Assembly (NCBI GenBank): GCA_001898145.1 | Contig: MKSR01000048.1 | Span: 1-64,000, forward strand | Direction: 5' to 3' | Source of the DNA: Dyadobacter sp. 50-39 | GTDB taxonomy: Bacteria; Bacteroidota; Bacteroidia; Cytophagales; Spirosomataceae | DNA: 64,000 nt | Part shown: one piece after another, positions 22,983-32,900 of the stretch | How the letters are laid out: the number at the start of each line of letters is the position of its first letter | How positions within the stretch are numbered: the first letter of the stretch is position 1 | The notes under the pieces: model-generated | The model's input: only the letters and a program-made list of their open reading frames with translations | The model's database searches: none | What the model was told of the DNA's origin: nothing | Program-made: the position numbers and the translations under genes

Positions 22983-25271
22983 ATGCGATTTTCAATTTTT
23001 CAAACACTAGCATTTACCCTGATGACGCTCGTTCTGGCTCCCTATGCCCGGGCCCAGCACGATTTCAGTACCCGGTATTTCAAAATCCACGTCAACAACA
23101 AGGGCTGGATCACGAGCATGAAAAATGTAACGGGAAAGGCCCCGCAGCGCGAGTTCAGCCCCGCCGACAAACCATCCCCGCTGCTCTCCCTGTTCGACAG
23201 TAAAAAGCACCGGTACTACCAGCCTGTCAAAGCTATTTTCAACAAATCCAAACAAACATTTGCATTACATTATGCCAACGGTTCGGTAGCGACGGTTTCG
23301 GTGGTTCCCGAGCAAAAATACCTGAAACTGACCCTGCAAGCGCTGCACCCGCGTAATGGCGTAGACAATGTACAGTGGGGCGCCTATCATACCAATATCA
23401 CCAATCTTTTCGGCGAGATAATCGGCGTTGCCCGCGACACGAGCGAGGCGGTCAATTACGCCATCGGAATGCTGGCGCTGAATGACAACACGCTCGGCAG
23501 CACTTCCGAAACCGTGGCCGATGCCGCACCGTTTCAATACATTATCCATTCTCCCGACAAAAAGCGGTTCCCGCTTCCCGCACACCTGCACGAGGGACAG
23601 GTATTCCCGATCGGTGGCGATGGGATCAGCGACGTCGCATTTTATGCACATAAGGAGCCATATTACCGGATTTTATATGGTAATGCCGCTCAGATTGACC
23701 CCAAGGGCAGGATTTCCATTGCCTATAACTCACGGGACAGGGGACCGAAACGCACGGTATTCTTTTCACTGATCCCCAATATGGAAGCCAACATCCCCAA
23801 CCACCTGGACGTGCAGCCGCTGCCGGGCATCGACTTCATCGGCTCGTCGGTGGCTTTCTGGGGCAGTCCGGACAGTACCGCCCTGCTGGACGTAGTGCAG
23901 AACATCGTCCTTTCGGAAGGCCTGCCCTATCCCACATTCAACGGTAAATGGGTGAAAGATCCTGCCGCCTACCTGCCCGACGTGCTCACCAGCGGGGGCG
24001 TGTACGACAGTATCGTGCCCTATACGCACCAATTGGGGTTCAAGGCCATCAGCCTTTACGACCAGGGCTTCATCCGCCCCGACCGCGCCAACGGCGGCTA
24101 CATTGACGGCAGGAATTTTGAAAAGAAACCTTTAAAAATGGCTGCCGGGAATCAATCGCACAAGGAGCTTTCCGAGATGGCGGCGCGGCTCGGTATCATC
24201 ATCGGGCGCACGCCCATTACCACCGCGCTCGCACCGGGTACGCAGGACGCAAGCCCGGTTCCGAGCGACAGTCTTTGCTACCAGCAGAAACGCATTCTGA
24301 CCAAAAGCATCAACTCAGCCGATACGATGATTTTCGTCAACGACCCGCAATACCTTGATGAAATAGCGAGCTGGGAGGGGCACTGCAAGAACCTGAACAT
24401 GATCAGGATCGGCAAGGAGCTCATTCATTACCTGGGTGTTTCCAAAGAAGCGCCCTACCGCCTGCTGAATGTCAAACGCGGCTATTGGAATACCGCAACC
24501 GCAAACCACGCCGCCGGCGATACCCTTTACAAACTGCAAGTGACCATCAATTACGGCTACGACGGGCTGATACCCAATATGCAGTTGCAGGACCAGATCG
24601 CCGAGTATTACGCGTCGGTTTGCAAGGTCAACGGACTGGGCTACTACGACTTCGACGGGCAGGAATTCCTGTTCAACAACGGGCATGGCTATTACTCCGT
24701 CAAGCGCTTTTTCCGCAGGATGTTTGAAAAAGGCAAAGCACTTGGCGTGCCTTACATCCGTTTCACCGGCTCTACGCTGTCCGAAGGCTCGTGGCATTAC
24801 CAGAGCATCTGGAATGTGGGCGGCGGCAAGAACCTCTACGACGTCGAAAGGCGGGAATGGGGCAGCGCCACCAGCCAGGGGAAAGATCTCCGCGATGTGA
24901 CCTATGCCAATTTTTTCCCATCCGGCATGGGCGGCAATTTCCCTATCAAAGCCGGCTCGACGGTAGCCCAGTATGAGCATATTCAAGCCGTGTCTGTGGG
25001 TATCGGGTCGACTTACAGCCTTCAAATCAACCAGAAAGACGTGGAGGCCTGCACCGAAAAATACGCGATTTTTAAAGCCATCCGGACCTGGGAAAATGCG
25101 CGGGCAGCCAATGCATTTCCAAGGTGGGTAAAAAAACACCTGGCCGATCCGGCGAACCAGTTTCATCTAGAAGAGCTCGATCAAAACTCCTGGCAGCTCT
25201 ATCATACCGACCTCGATGGCGGAAACCGCAAGCCGTTTTGCGTGCTCGTCAAAAAGCCCGCAAATCACTGA
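22983..25271 (+). CDS. Secreted TIM-barrel-like protein of the first glycan locus, family not recognised
   Basis: The 762-residue product has a signal peptide (cleavage near ARAQ, residue 26). The N-terminal 270 residues look like a beta-sandwich. The middle reads like a barrel: PYTHQLGFKAISLYDQGFIR near 345, LGIIIGRTPITTAL, and YASVCKVNGLGYYDFDGQEF near 550, followed by GKALGVPYIRFTGSTLSEGS. The acidic DFDGQEF and SEGSWHYQ segments resemble strand-end catalytic motifs of retaining glycosidases. I cannot assign a GH family. It starts 12 bp after susD, so it is the locus's own candidate enzyme. Confidence 0.65.
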   Translation: MRFSIFQTLAFTLMTLVLAPYARAQHDFSTRYFKIHVNNKGWITSMKNVTGKAPQREFSPADKPSPLLSLFDSKKHRYYQPVKAIFNKSKQTFALHYANGSVATVSVVPEQKYLKLTLQALHPRNGVDNVQWGAYHTNITNLFGEIIGVARDTSEAVNYAIGMLALNDNTLGSTSETVADAAPFQYIIHSPDKKRFPLPAHLHEGQVFPIGGDGISDVAFYAHKEPYYRILYGNAAQIDPKGRISIAYNSRDRGPKRTVFFSLIPNMEANIPNHLDVQPLPGIDFIGSSVAFWGSPDSTALLDVVQNIVLSEGLPYPTFNGKWVKDPAAYLPDVLTSGGVYDSIVPYTHQLGFKAISLYDQGFIRPDRANGGYIDGRNFEKKPLKMAAGNQSHKELSEMAARLGIIIGRTPITTALAPGTQDASPVPSDSLCYQQKRILTKSINSADTMIFVNDPQYLDEIASWEGHCKNLNMIRIGKELIHYLGVSKEAPYRLLNVKRGYWNTATANHAAGDTLYKLQVTINYGYDGLIPNMQLQDQIAEYYASVCKVNGLGYYDFDGQEFLFNNGHGYYSVKRFFRRMFEKGKALGVPYIRFTGSTLSEGSWHYQSIWNVGGGKNLYDVERREWGSATSQGKDLRDVTYANFFPSGMGGNFPIKAGSTVAQYEHIQAVSVGIGSTYSLQINQKDVEACTEKYAIFKAIRTWENARAANAFPRWVKKHLADPANQFHLEELDQNSWQLYHTDLDGGNRKPFCVLVKKPANH

Positions 25272-25283
25272 TCTGCGGGTTTA
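25252..25283 (+). terminator. Hairpin terminator at the end of the first glycan locus
   Basis: CCCGCA (25257-25262) pairs with TGCGGG (25274-25279), flanked by AAAAA upstream and TTTAT downstream. It overlaps the stop codon of the 762-residue gene. The A and T flanks would allow function for both converging transcripts. Confidence 0.55.
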
Positions 25284-25334
25284 TGCATCACCGATTAACC
25301 TAATGGACTGATATCGTTTTCACGAATGAAATCC

Positions 25335-27497
25335 TCAATTTACCATGATTTCGTCGACAAACAGCCAACCTTTGTTTCCTTTCCCCTGGTGCCAGTCCGG
25401 TATTTTGGCCAGGGGCTTCGCCACCACTTTGATGCAGCTCAATGCCTGCGGTTCGAACCCGGCTTCGTAAGCCAGTATTTCACCTCCCGGGATGTATGCC
25501 GTGGGTATTCCCGGTGTAATCACTTTCAGCAGTTTCAATGCCTTCGGGTCGGTACCGCCCCAGACTTCAATGCGGGTAGGCGCAAAGATATAACTTCCGT
25601 GATTTTGCAATGTACTCAGTGTCACCAGGCTTGCTCTCACCGGCTTTTTGAAGAACAGGTAACTCTGGAAATCGTTCTCTACATAACCCAGCCACGTGCC
25701 GCTCACCCGTTCGGTGTCGCCTACTTTGCCATCGAAAAGGGAAGCTGCACCCTTGGCTTTGTAGCGCTGGTCGACCGGCGTGATCAATTGTGCGCTATCG
25801 ATGTGGTAACCTTCCTTGAAAAACTGTTTGCTCACCATCGTACTGCCATACCAGCCGCTCCGGAATGCTTTGGCTTTGAGGTTGGTGTTTCCGGTAATTG
25901 CAATAGGCTTTTCATAAATGGGCGACTGCGTGCTGTCGGGATCGGAACCGTCGAGCGTATAGCGGATCACGGTGCCGGCGATCTGGTGTTTGAGGGTAAT
26001 GGCTTCGTTTTTGCCGAGCAGCTGCTTTTCCGTGACGATCACCGGCGGGTTGAGCGCCATTACCAGCGTATCGCTTCGGAAACCAGTTTCAAATGCAATT
26101 TTCCGACCCTTTTTCAGCGTTTCCAACTCTATGGGCCCGATGCCGGTGCTCCACAGATACACCCGCTTGAGAGCCGGAAAGCCATCGAGCGGTTTTACAT
26201 GGGCCATAGTAATGCCCGTACCGCTCAGCGAGAGCTCGCGCAAATGGGCCAGCTTTTTCAATTCGGCCAGGTTTGCACCGGTAATGTCGGTAAAATTGAG
26301 GATAAGCCTTCGCAGTTCCGGAAACTGGGCCAGTGTTTTGATATCCTCGTCTTTCACGGGCATTTTGCTCAAATCCATCGATACGATCTGCTCCTTCAAA
26401 GGCAGCAGTCCTTCTATATCCTGGCTTTTGAAACTCGCCCGGTTGTAAAAATTCACAAACAATGCCGGCGAGCCCGCCGACAACGGCTTAATGAGCCGGT
26501 AGTTGGTGTTCAATTTCTTCACCTCGTCGGCGGATGCCGCGCTGAAAGTATACTGCTCTTCCGTACGATCTCCGCCAAGTACATTCTGTGCGTAGGAATA
26601 TATGGGATTCTGCGGCGGCAGCGAGCTCACCAGCTGGTCGAAACGCGAGCCGCCTTTTACCCAGGCGGCCAGCAGTACCACTTCATCTTCCGTAAGCTGT
26701 ACTTTGCCGCGTGGAGGCATATGCTTTTTGTCTTCGAGCGGCAAATGCAGCCGGCTGATCAGCAATCCCAGGTCGGCTTTGGTTGTATCCCAAAGCACTC
26801 CTCCTTTGCCGCCCTTGGCGAGCAGCGCCTGGGTCTGCATTTGCAGCCCACCCTTCGATTTTTCCTCATTGTGGCAGGAAAGGCACTTCTGCTCGATGAC
26901 CGGTTTTACCAGGTGCTCATACACATTGGCCTCCTCAAAAGCCACCTGCGGGGCTGTCTCTTCCGATGGCCCGAGGGGCGAAATCAGGAAGTCTTCGCCG
27001 TGGGTGAGGTTACCGCCCAGGTGGCCGCCCACAAAAAGCAGGACAAGGAATGCGCCCGCAACAGCCTTCGCGCCGATGGTCCAGGGGGAAAGGGATTTCC
27101 TTAACCCATACCATGCCACTGCCGCAACCGAAATGGCGATACCCAGCCATTTATGCCAAAGCAATGTGCCGGACTCGTATCCCTCTTCATGGGACAAAAC
27201 AAATCCCGAAAATGCCGCAACCGCCGCGGTGACAGTACCGATAACCAGCAGGCTGTCGGCCAGTTCTTCATTCCAGGCGGGGGAATCCGGCTTACGCACG
27301 ATCAATACCCAAAGGCTGTACAGGATCAGCACCACCAGGGGAAAGTGCAATACCAGGGGGTGCATTCTTCCGACTGACTGCATCCATTGCGGAACAGTAA
27401 ACCGGCTTTCGAAGCATAACAGAAATACCAGCAATCCATTCAGGAAAAAGGCAATGTTGTAGACGTACCCTTTCCAATCCGACAAAATTCTACTCAC
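25335..27497 (-). CDS. Membrane-anchored c-type cytochrome/LRR/chitobiase-like multidomain protein
   Basis: The 720-residue product starts with about four transmembrane helices (residues 12-165). A cytochrome c-type motif CLSCHNEEKSKGG follows near 204 (PSCyt1 type) with MPPRGKVQLTEDEV. A short leucine-rich-repeat region lies at about 370-460 (LAQFPELRRLILNFTDI, LAELKKLAHLRELSLSGTGI). A chitobiase/FN3-associated domain is at about 505-550 (IRYTLDGSDPDSTQSPIYEK), and the C-terminal 150 residues look like a carbohydrate-binding beta-sandwich. It follows the DUF1501 gene by 19 bp. Such modules are typical of Planctomycetes and Cytophagales and are probably tied to oxidative sugar processing, but the chemistry is not established. 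Confidence 0.75.
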   Translation of the reverse strand: MSRILSDWKGYVYNIAFFLNGLLVFLLCFESRFTVPQWMQSVGRMHPLVLHFPLVVLILYSLWVLIVRKPDSPAWNEELADSLLVIGTVTAAVAAFSGFVLSHEEGYESGTLLWHKWLGIAISVAAVAWYGLRKSLSPWTIGAKAVAGAFLVLLFVGGHLGGNLTHGEDFLISPLGPSEETAPQVAFEEANVYEHLVKPVIEQKCLSCHNEEKSKGGLQMQTQALLAKGGKGGVLWDTTKADLGLLISRLHLPLEDKKHMPPRGKVQLTEDEVVLLAAWVKGGSRFDQLVSSLPPQNPIYSYAQNVLGGDRTEEQYTFSAASADEVKKLNTNYRLIKPLSAGSPALFVNFYNRASFKSQDIEGLLPLKEQIVSMDLSKMPVKDEDIKTLAQFPELRRLILNFTDITGANLAELKKLAHLRELSLSGTGITMAHVKPLDGFPALKRVYLWSTGIGPIELETLKKGRKIAFETGFRSDTLVMALNPPVIVTEKQLLGKNEAITLKHQIAGTVIRYTLDGSDPDSTQSPIYEKPIAITGNTNLKAKAFRSGWYGSTMVSKQFFKEGYHIDSAQLITPVDQRYKAKGAASLFDGKVGDTERVSGTWLGYVENDFQSYLFFKKPVRASLVTLSTLQNHGSYIFAPTRIEVWGGTDPKALKLLKVITPGIPTAYIPGGEILAYEAGFEPQALSCIKVVAKPLAKIPDWHQGKGNKGWLFVDEIMVN

Positions 27498-27516
27498 TGT
27501 ATTAGAGGTTAGTACA

Positions 27517-28977
27517 TTACGCGATAATTCCCTTCACCAGTTTGCCGGCCACGTCTGTGAGGCGGTAGCGGCGGCCCTGATGCTTGTAAACCAGTTTTTC
27601 GTGGTCCAGGCCCAACTGGTTGAGTATCGTCGCATGGAAATCGTGGACATGGACGGGATCTTTTACAATGTTATACCCGAATTCGTCGGTCTCGCCATAC
27701 ACGATACCCGGCTTGATACCTCCGCCGGCCATCCATACGGTGAATGCCCTCGGATGGTGGTCGCGGCCGTAGTTGTCTTTGGTGAGCGTTCCCTGGCAGT
27801 AGTTGGTCCGGCCGAACTCCCCTCCCCAGATCACCAGCGTTTCGTCCAGCAACCCGCGTTGTTTCAGGTCGGTAACCAGTGCCGCCGACGCCTGGTCGAC
27901 GTCCATGCATTGGCCCCTGATCTCTCCGGGGAGTCCGCCGTGGCTATCCCATCCCTGGTGATAAAGCTGCACGAACCGCACGCCCTGCTCGGAAAGTTTC
28001 CGCGCCAGGAGGCAGTTGGCGGCATAAGTACCCGGCACGAGGCATTCCGGACCGTACATTTTCACCACCGACTCGGGCTCTTTGCTCATATCGGTAATTT
28101 CCGGAACGGCCGTCTGCATGCGGAAAGCCATTTCATACTGCTGTATTTTGGCCGTGATTTCCGGGTCGCCGAAATCGTTGTAGGTCCCCTGGTTCAGTTC
28201 GGCCAGATTGTCGAGCATTTTGCGACGCTGTGCCCTGTCCATTCCATCGGGATCATTGAGATACAAAACAGGGTTTTCACCGCTGCTGAACTGCACGCCC
28301 TGGTGTACCGAATCGAGAAAGCCGTTGGTCCACAATTTGGAATACACCCCCTGCCCATTTCCTTTCCCGCGCGAAAGCAGCACGCAGAAACCCGGCAAAT
28401 TCTGGTTCTCACTGCCCAGGCCGTAGCTCAGCCACGCACCAAAGCTCGGCCGGTTGCCTACCTGCGCGCCCGTTTGGAAAAAGGTCAGCGCCGGATCATG
28501 GTTAATGGCCTCTGTGTTAAGGGTTTTGATAATACAGAGGTCATCGGCAATGCCGGCCATGTGGGGCAATAACTCGCTCATCCAGGCACCGCTTTTGCCG
28601 TGCTGCTTGAAATTGAATATCGAACCTGCCAGCGGGAATTTGGCCTGGTTGGCCGTCATGCCGGTCAACCGCTGCCCTCCGCGGATCGACTCGGGCAGGT
28701 CTTCCCCATGCATTTTATTCAGCATCGGCTTGTAGTCGAACAGGTCCAGCTGCGAAGGTGCGCCGTTCTGGAAGAGGTAGATCACCCGCTTCGCTTTCGG
28801 GGCGAAATGCGGCAAGCCGGCCATCAATTCATTTACGTCGGCTTCCCCGCCGCCCCCTTTGAAAAGGTCAGGGATCATCAGCGACCCCAGGGCAGCGCTC
28901 CCAAGCCCCAGGCTCAGTTTGGAAAGAAAATGCCGGCGTGTGGTGTTCATTCCGTGATCAAATATTGGCTTTTCCAT
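27517..28977 (-). CDS. DUF1501-family protein with Tat-type signal
   Basis: The 486-residue product carries a twin-arginine-like signal (TTRRHFLSKLSLGLGSAALG). The rest is typical of DUF1501, a family with an alkaline-phosphatase/sulfatase-like fold: VIYLFQNGAPSQLDLFDYKP, then GGEFGRTNYCQGTLTKDNYG, then DHHPRAFTVWMAGGGIKPG and DFHATILNQLGLDHEKLVY. The family is nearly always encoded next to DUF1549/DUF1553 cytochromes, as here. Substrate and reaction are unknown. Confidence 0.88.
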   Translation of the reverse strand: MEKPIFDHGMNTTRRHFLSKLSLGLGSAALGSLMIPDLFKGGGGEADVNELMAGLPHFAPKAKRVIYLFQNGAPSQLDLFDYKPMLNKMHGEDLPESIRGGQRLTGMTANQAKFPLAGSIFNFKQHGKSGAWMSELLPHMAGIADDLCIIKTLNTEAINHDPALTFFQTGAQVGNRPSFGAWLSYGLGSENQNLPGFCVLLSRGKGNGQGVYSKLWTNGFLDSVHQGVQFSSGENPVLYLNDPDGMDRAQRRKMLDNLAELNQGTYNDFGDPEITAKIQQYEMAFRMQTAVPEITDMSKEPESVVKMYGPECLVPGTYAANCLLARKLSEQGVRFVQLYHQGWDSHGGLPGEIRGQCMDVDQASAALVTDLKQRGLLDETLVIWGGEFGRTNYCQGTLTKDNYGRDHHPRAFTVWMAGGGIKPGIVYGETDEFGYNIVKDPVHVHDFHATILNQLGLDHEKLVYKHQGRRYRLTDVAGKLVKGIIA

Positions 28978-29107
28978 ATTTTTAAGGCTGTAAGCGTTAC
29001 GCTATGAGCTGTAAGCTCAGCGCCGCGTGCTTTGATTAACATTTTCCTTTTAATTGCTTAATGCTCGATTCAAAAAGCTTAAAACTTATAGCTTAAAGCC
29101 TATCGCT

Positions 29108-31432
29108 TTAACTCTTCGTTATCGTCTCCTCCATATTATACAGCGTGTTGATCACGCGCATCATGGCGGCGGCACGCACTTTGTCGGCCTTTGCTTCATG
29201 CGGGTACTCGCCTACATTCAGCACCTTTGCGGCTTGCGCCTGCTGTTTTGAGAACATGGCTGCCTCTTCGTTGTAATACTTTTTGAGCAGTGCCACTTCC
29301 TTGTCGGTCGGCTGCCGGCAGACAATCCGCTGAAACGACGCCCGGATATTAGCTTCCGCGTCCGTAGACTTCACCACCAGTCGCTCGGCCATTACCCGCG
29401 ATGCTTCGAGCACTGTGGGGTCGTTGAGCATCACAAGCGCTTGCAGCGGTGTATTGGTTTTAGAGCGCTTCACCTCGCAATGGTCGCGGTTGCTGGCGTC
29501 GAAAATGATCATCGAAGGCGGCGGCACGGTGAGTTTGATAAAGGTATACATCCCTCTGCGGTACAATGCATCGCCTTTGTCCTGCTGGTAGGTCCGCAGC
29601 GTACCGCGGCCGGATGTGGCGGCTTCCCACAAGCCTTTCGGCTGGTAAGGCTTCACGCTCGGCCCTCCTATCTGAGGGTTCAGCAATCCGCTGGTGGATA
29701 GCACCATGTCGCGCACGAGCTCCGCGGGCAGGCGGTAACGCGGGCCGCGGGAGAGGTAAATATTTTCGGGATCGGCTTTCAGTTTTTCCTCCGTAACCCT
29801 GGCGGACTGCCGGTAGGTTGCCGATGTGACGATCTGCTTCACGAGCCTTTTGACATCCCAGCCATGGTTCATGAAATCTACGGCAAGCCAGTCCAGCAAT
29901 GCGGGGTTGGTGGGAAGGTCGCCCTGCATACCAAAGTCCCCGGTACTTTTCACGATCCCCCTGCCGAAGAATTCCTGCCAGATCTGGTTGATGAAAACCC
30001 TGGCCGTGAGCGGATTACTCTTACTAACCGTCCATTTGGCCAGTCCCAAACGGTTCTGCGGCAGCCCTGCGGTGTCGAAACGCATCACGGCAGGCAATGC
30101 GGAGGCAGTGACGACCCTGCCGGGCGCGTCGTAAGATCCCCGGTTAAGGATATGCGTCGGCCGGAGCGTATCTTCCTGGTCGCCCAGTACCGATACCATC
30201 AGGCGGCTGGTATCCGGCCGGTTAATGAACGTCAGCAAGCTCTTTGCTTCCTCGTCCGAAATGGTCATGATCGGTATTTTGGCCGGTCTTGTATTGTCGA
30301 TAGCCCCCTCGAAACCAAGCTCTTTGGAATTATTGAAAAATGCGAACAGCCGGTAGTAATCCTCCTGCGAAATGGGGTCATACTTATGGTCGTGGCATTG
30401 GGCACACTCCACGGTAAGGCCCAGGATGCCGGTGCTGAAAGTCTTTGTTTTATCGATGTTATATTCGATCCGGTACTCTTCCGGGATCACCCCGCCCTCT
30501 TCGGTGTATTTATGGTTTCTGAAAAATGCGGTAGCCAGGATCTGCTCCTTGCTGGCATTGGGCAGCATATCGCCCGCAATCTGCCACATCAGGAACTGGT
30601 CGTACTTCATATTTTTGTTGAATGCATTGATCAGCCAATCGCGCCATGGCCATTGGGTACGCATTTCGTCGTCCTGGTAGCCGTACGAATCCGCATACCG
30701 GGCCACATCGAGCCAATGAACAGCCATTTTCTCGCCGTAGGTTTTTTGCGCCAGCAATTGGTCCACCACTTTTTCGTAAGCCTTCTCGCTGTTGTCGGCT
30801 TCAAACTGCTTTTGCATTTCTACGGTTGGCGGCAGGCCCGTCAGGTCCAGTGCCACCCTTTTCAGCAAATGGCTTTTGCCCGCCTCCTCGTTGGGCTCCA
30901 ACCCGGCGCCTTCCATTTTGCGCAGCACGAAATGGTCGATTTCGTTTTTGGGCCAGTCTCCTTTCGAAACTTCCGGAACCGCCGGCAGTACCGGGGTAGT
31001 GAATGCCCAATGCCGCTCGTATTTGGCCCCTTCTTTGATCCATTGCTTCACCAGGCCGATCTCCGTCTCGTTCAGCAGCCCCAGGTGCGACTCGGGCGTA
31101 GGCATTTGATAGGATGGGTCCGGAGAAGTGATCCGGCGGTACAGCTCCGACTGTTCCGGCTTGCCCGGAAATATCGCTACGCCTTTTCCATCCTTCAATT
31201 TGGCATAGGCGCTTTCGGCCAAGTCGAGCCGGAGGCCCGCCTCCCGCTTTTTGGCGTCCGGACCGTGGCAGGCGAAACATTTGTCGGATAAAATGGGCCG
31301 GATATCAAAATTATAACTCACGGCTTCACTCCCCGACTGGCTTTGCAGGACCCCGTTCTTTTTGAAACAGGAAACCGCCAGAAAAGCCACAGTGCCGGAA
31401 AGCAACCCCAGATACAAGAACTTTTTTTTCAT
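29108..31432 (-). CDS. DUF1549/DUF1553 PSCyt1 cytochrome lipoprotein
   Basis: This 774-residue product starts at the ATG at 31432, which gives a lipoprotein signal ending FLAVSC. A heme motif CFACHG follows near residue 52 within a PSCyt1 domain. DUF1549 covers about 140-345 (HFVLRKMEGAGLEPNEEAGK, TVECAQCHDHKYDPISQEDY with a second CxxCH). DUF1553 fills the C-terminal half (NPLTARVFINQIWQEFFGRG, RSKTNTPLQALVMLNDPTVL). It pairs with the DUF1501 gene downstream, after a 130-bp gap. Confidence 0.9.
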   Translation of the reverse strand: MKKKFLYLGLLSGTVAFLAVSCFKKNGVLQSQSGSEAVSYNFDIRPILSDKCFACHGPDAKKREAGLRLDLAESAYAKLKDGKGVAIFPGKPEQSELYRRITSPDPSYQMPTPESHLGLLNETEIGLVKQWIKEGAKYERHWAFTTPVLPAVPEVSKGDWPKNEIDHFVLRKMEGAGLEPNEEAGKSHLLKRVALDLTGLPPTVEMQKQFEADNSEKAYEKVVDQLLAQKTYGEKMAVHWLDVARYADSYGYQDDEMRTQWPWRDWLINAFNKNMKYDQFLMWQIAGDMLPNASKEQILATAFFRNHKYTEEGGVIPEEYRIEYNIDKTKTFSTGILGLTVECAQCHDHKYDPISQEDYYRLFAFFNNSKELGFEGAIDNTRPAKIPIMTISDEEAKSLLTFINRPDTSRLMVSVLGDQEDTLRPTHILNRGSYDAPGRVVTASALPAVMRFDTAGLPQNRLGLAKWTVSKSNPLTARVFINQIWQEFFGRGIVKSTGDFGMQGDLPTNPALLDWLAVDFMNHGWDVKRLVKQIVTSATYRQSARVTEEKLKADPENIYLSRGPRYRLPAELVRDMVLSTSGLLNPQIGGPSVKPYQPKGLWEAATSGRGTLRTYQQDKGDALYRRGMYTFIKLTVPPPSMIIFDASNRDHCEVKRSKTNTPLQALVMLNDPTVLEASRVMAERLVVKSTDAEANIRASFQRIVCRQPTDKEVALLKKYYNEEAAMFSKQQAQAAKVLNVGEYPHEAKADKVRAAAMMRVINTLYNMEETITKS

Positions 31433-31450
31433 TTGCATTTTTTTACACAA

Positions 31451-32860
31451 TCAACCAATCTTTATTTCTCCTTTTACAGTCTCCGAATGCAGGAGCTGCT
31501 CTATTTCTTCCAGCCGCTTTCCTTTTGTCTCAAACAGGTTCTTCCGTGCATACACGTACGAGCACACGCAGAAGAATGAAAAAACAAAAAACGTATTGGC
31601 GACGCCCAACCCGTCCCGCATCAGGGGAAAAAGCAGGTTTACGATCCAGTCGGAGACCCACATGGTCATGATGCAGATCGACAGGGCCGTGCCGCGGATA
31701 TGGTTCGGAAAAACTTCCGTAGCGATCACAAATTTCAAAGGCCCGAGCGAGAAGGCGAAAAAGAGCAGGAACAGCATGATGCAAACCAGCATACCCCACC
31801 CATTGACCCCATATGCAAAGCACAGGCCCGTCAATGCAAGCGAAACTGCCGCCCCGGCCGAACCGAGCAGGTACAGCGACCTCCGCCCGAGGGTATCGAC
31901 CTTCCAGATCGCCACGAAGGTGAACACCATGCTCGCCAACCCCAGCATGACCTGGTACAACAGCACGTCGCCGATCACAATTCCCGCCGAACGAAGGATC
32001 GTCGGACCGTAGAAAACCACGCCATTAATCCCGCTGAACTGCGAAAGCGCGGTGAGTACCATGGTCATCACCAGCAATCCGCGCAGCGGATATTGCATCA
32101 GTTCCTTTACGCCTCCCTCCTTTTGAAAGACAGTTTCTTTAATTGCCCCGAACTCGGCGGAAGCCTCGGTACTTCCATTGATTTTAACCAGTATCCCAAG
32201 CGCTTCGTCATCCCTGCCGTGCTTGGCCAGCCAGCGCGGGCTCTCGGGCACCGTCACCAGCAATACGCAGAATACCGCCGCAGGGACTACGCTCACAAAA
32301 AACATCCCGCGCCATACTTCTTCCACAAACAACCAATGGAAAATGCCGCTCGCCCCACCTGTGTGGGCGAGGGAATACCGGTGCAGCAACAGGTTGCTGA
32401 TGTAAGCCGCCAGCACACCGATCGTGATTGCCAGCTGGTAGAAAGTAACGAGTCCGCCTCGCTTCGGCGCAGGGGCTATTTCTGAGATATAAAGCGGCGA
32501 TACATTGGATGCCACGCCCACCCCGGCACCAGCCAGAATGCGGAAGAGGATGAGTACGGTATAGTTCGCGGAAAATGAAAAACCTACGGCACTAATGAGA
32601 AACAGCATCGCCGCTACAAAAAGGACTTTCTTTCGTCCGATCCTGTCGGCCAGGTATCCCGAAAACGCGACCCCGATGATGCAGCCCAGCAGTGCAAATG
32701 ACACAAACAACCCTTCCTCTGCGGCCGACAAGCCATATTGAGCCCTCACCGGCTCGATGATTCCGCTCACCACCGCCATGTCAAATCCAAACAAAAAGCC
32801 TCCCAATGCCGCTATAAGCGTAATGAGGAAAGTAAAATGCTGAACGGGTTGTGTTTGCAC
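31451..32860 (-). CDS. Sugar porter (MFS) family transporter
   Basis: The 469-residue product has 12 transmembrane segments with sugar-porter signatures: DRIGRKK in loop 2-3, PESPRWLAKHGRDDE in the central loop, QFSGINGVVFYGPTI in helix 7 and TLGRRSLYL in loop 8-9. It should move a monosaccharide across the inner membrane, probably by proton symport. It starts 40 bp after the ROK-like gene and its stop is 18 bp from the start of the cytochrome gene, so the five genes 34175 to 25335 look like one operon. Confidence 0.92.
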   Translation of the reverse strand: MQTQPVQHFTFLITLIAALGGFLFGFDMAVVSGIIEPVRAQYGLSAAEEGLFVSFALLGCIIGVAFSGYLADRIGRKKVLFVAAMLFLISAVGFSFSANYTVLILFRILAGAGVGVASNVSPLYISEIAPAPKRGGLVTFYQLAITIGVLAAYISNLLLHRYSLAHTGGASGIFHWLFVEEVWRGMFFVSVVPAAVFCVLLVTVPESPRWLAKHGRDDEALGILVKINGSTEASAEFGAIKETVFQKEGGVKELMQYPLRGLLVMTMVLTALSQFSGINGVVFYGPTILRSAGIVIGDVLLYQVMLGLASMVFTFVAIWKVDTLGRRSLYLLGSAGAAVSLALTGLCFAYGVNGWGMLVCIMLFLLFFAFSLGPLKFVIATEVFPNHIRGTALSICIMTMWVSDWIVNLLFPLMRDGLGVANTFFVFSFFCVCSYVYARKNLFETKGKRLEEIEQLLHSETVKGEIKIG

Positions 32861-32900
32861 GGAAGTCGTTTTTAAGGCTATCTGTTATACGGGCTGCCCA

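Noticed and set aside
25326-27104. A 592-codon plus-strand frame opposite the heme/LRR protein
   Set aside because: The minus strand gives transmembrane helices, a CxxCH heme motif and LRRs. The plus product resembles nothing and follows the reverse-complement codon pattern.
28978-29107. Short AGCTTA/TAAGCT repeats between the DUF1501 and DUF1553 genes as a regulatory element
   Set aside because: The repeats are short, imperfect and irregularly spaced in AT-rich DNA, so they could be chance.
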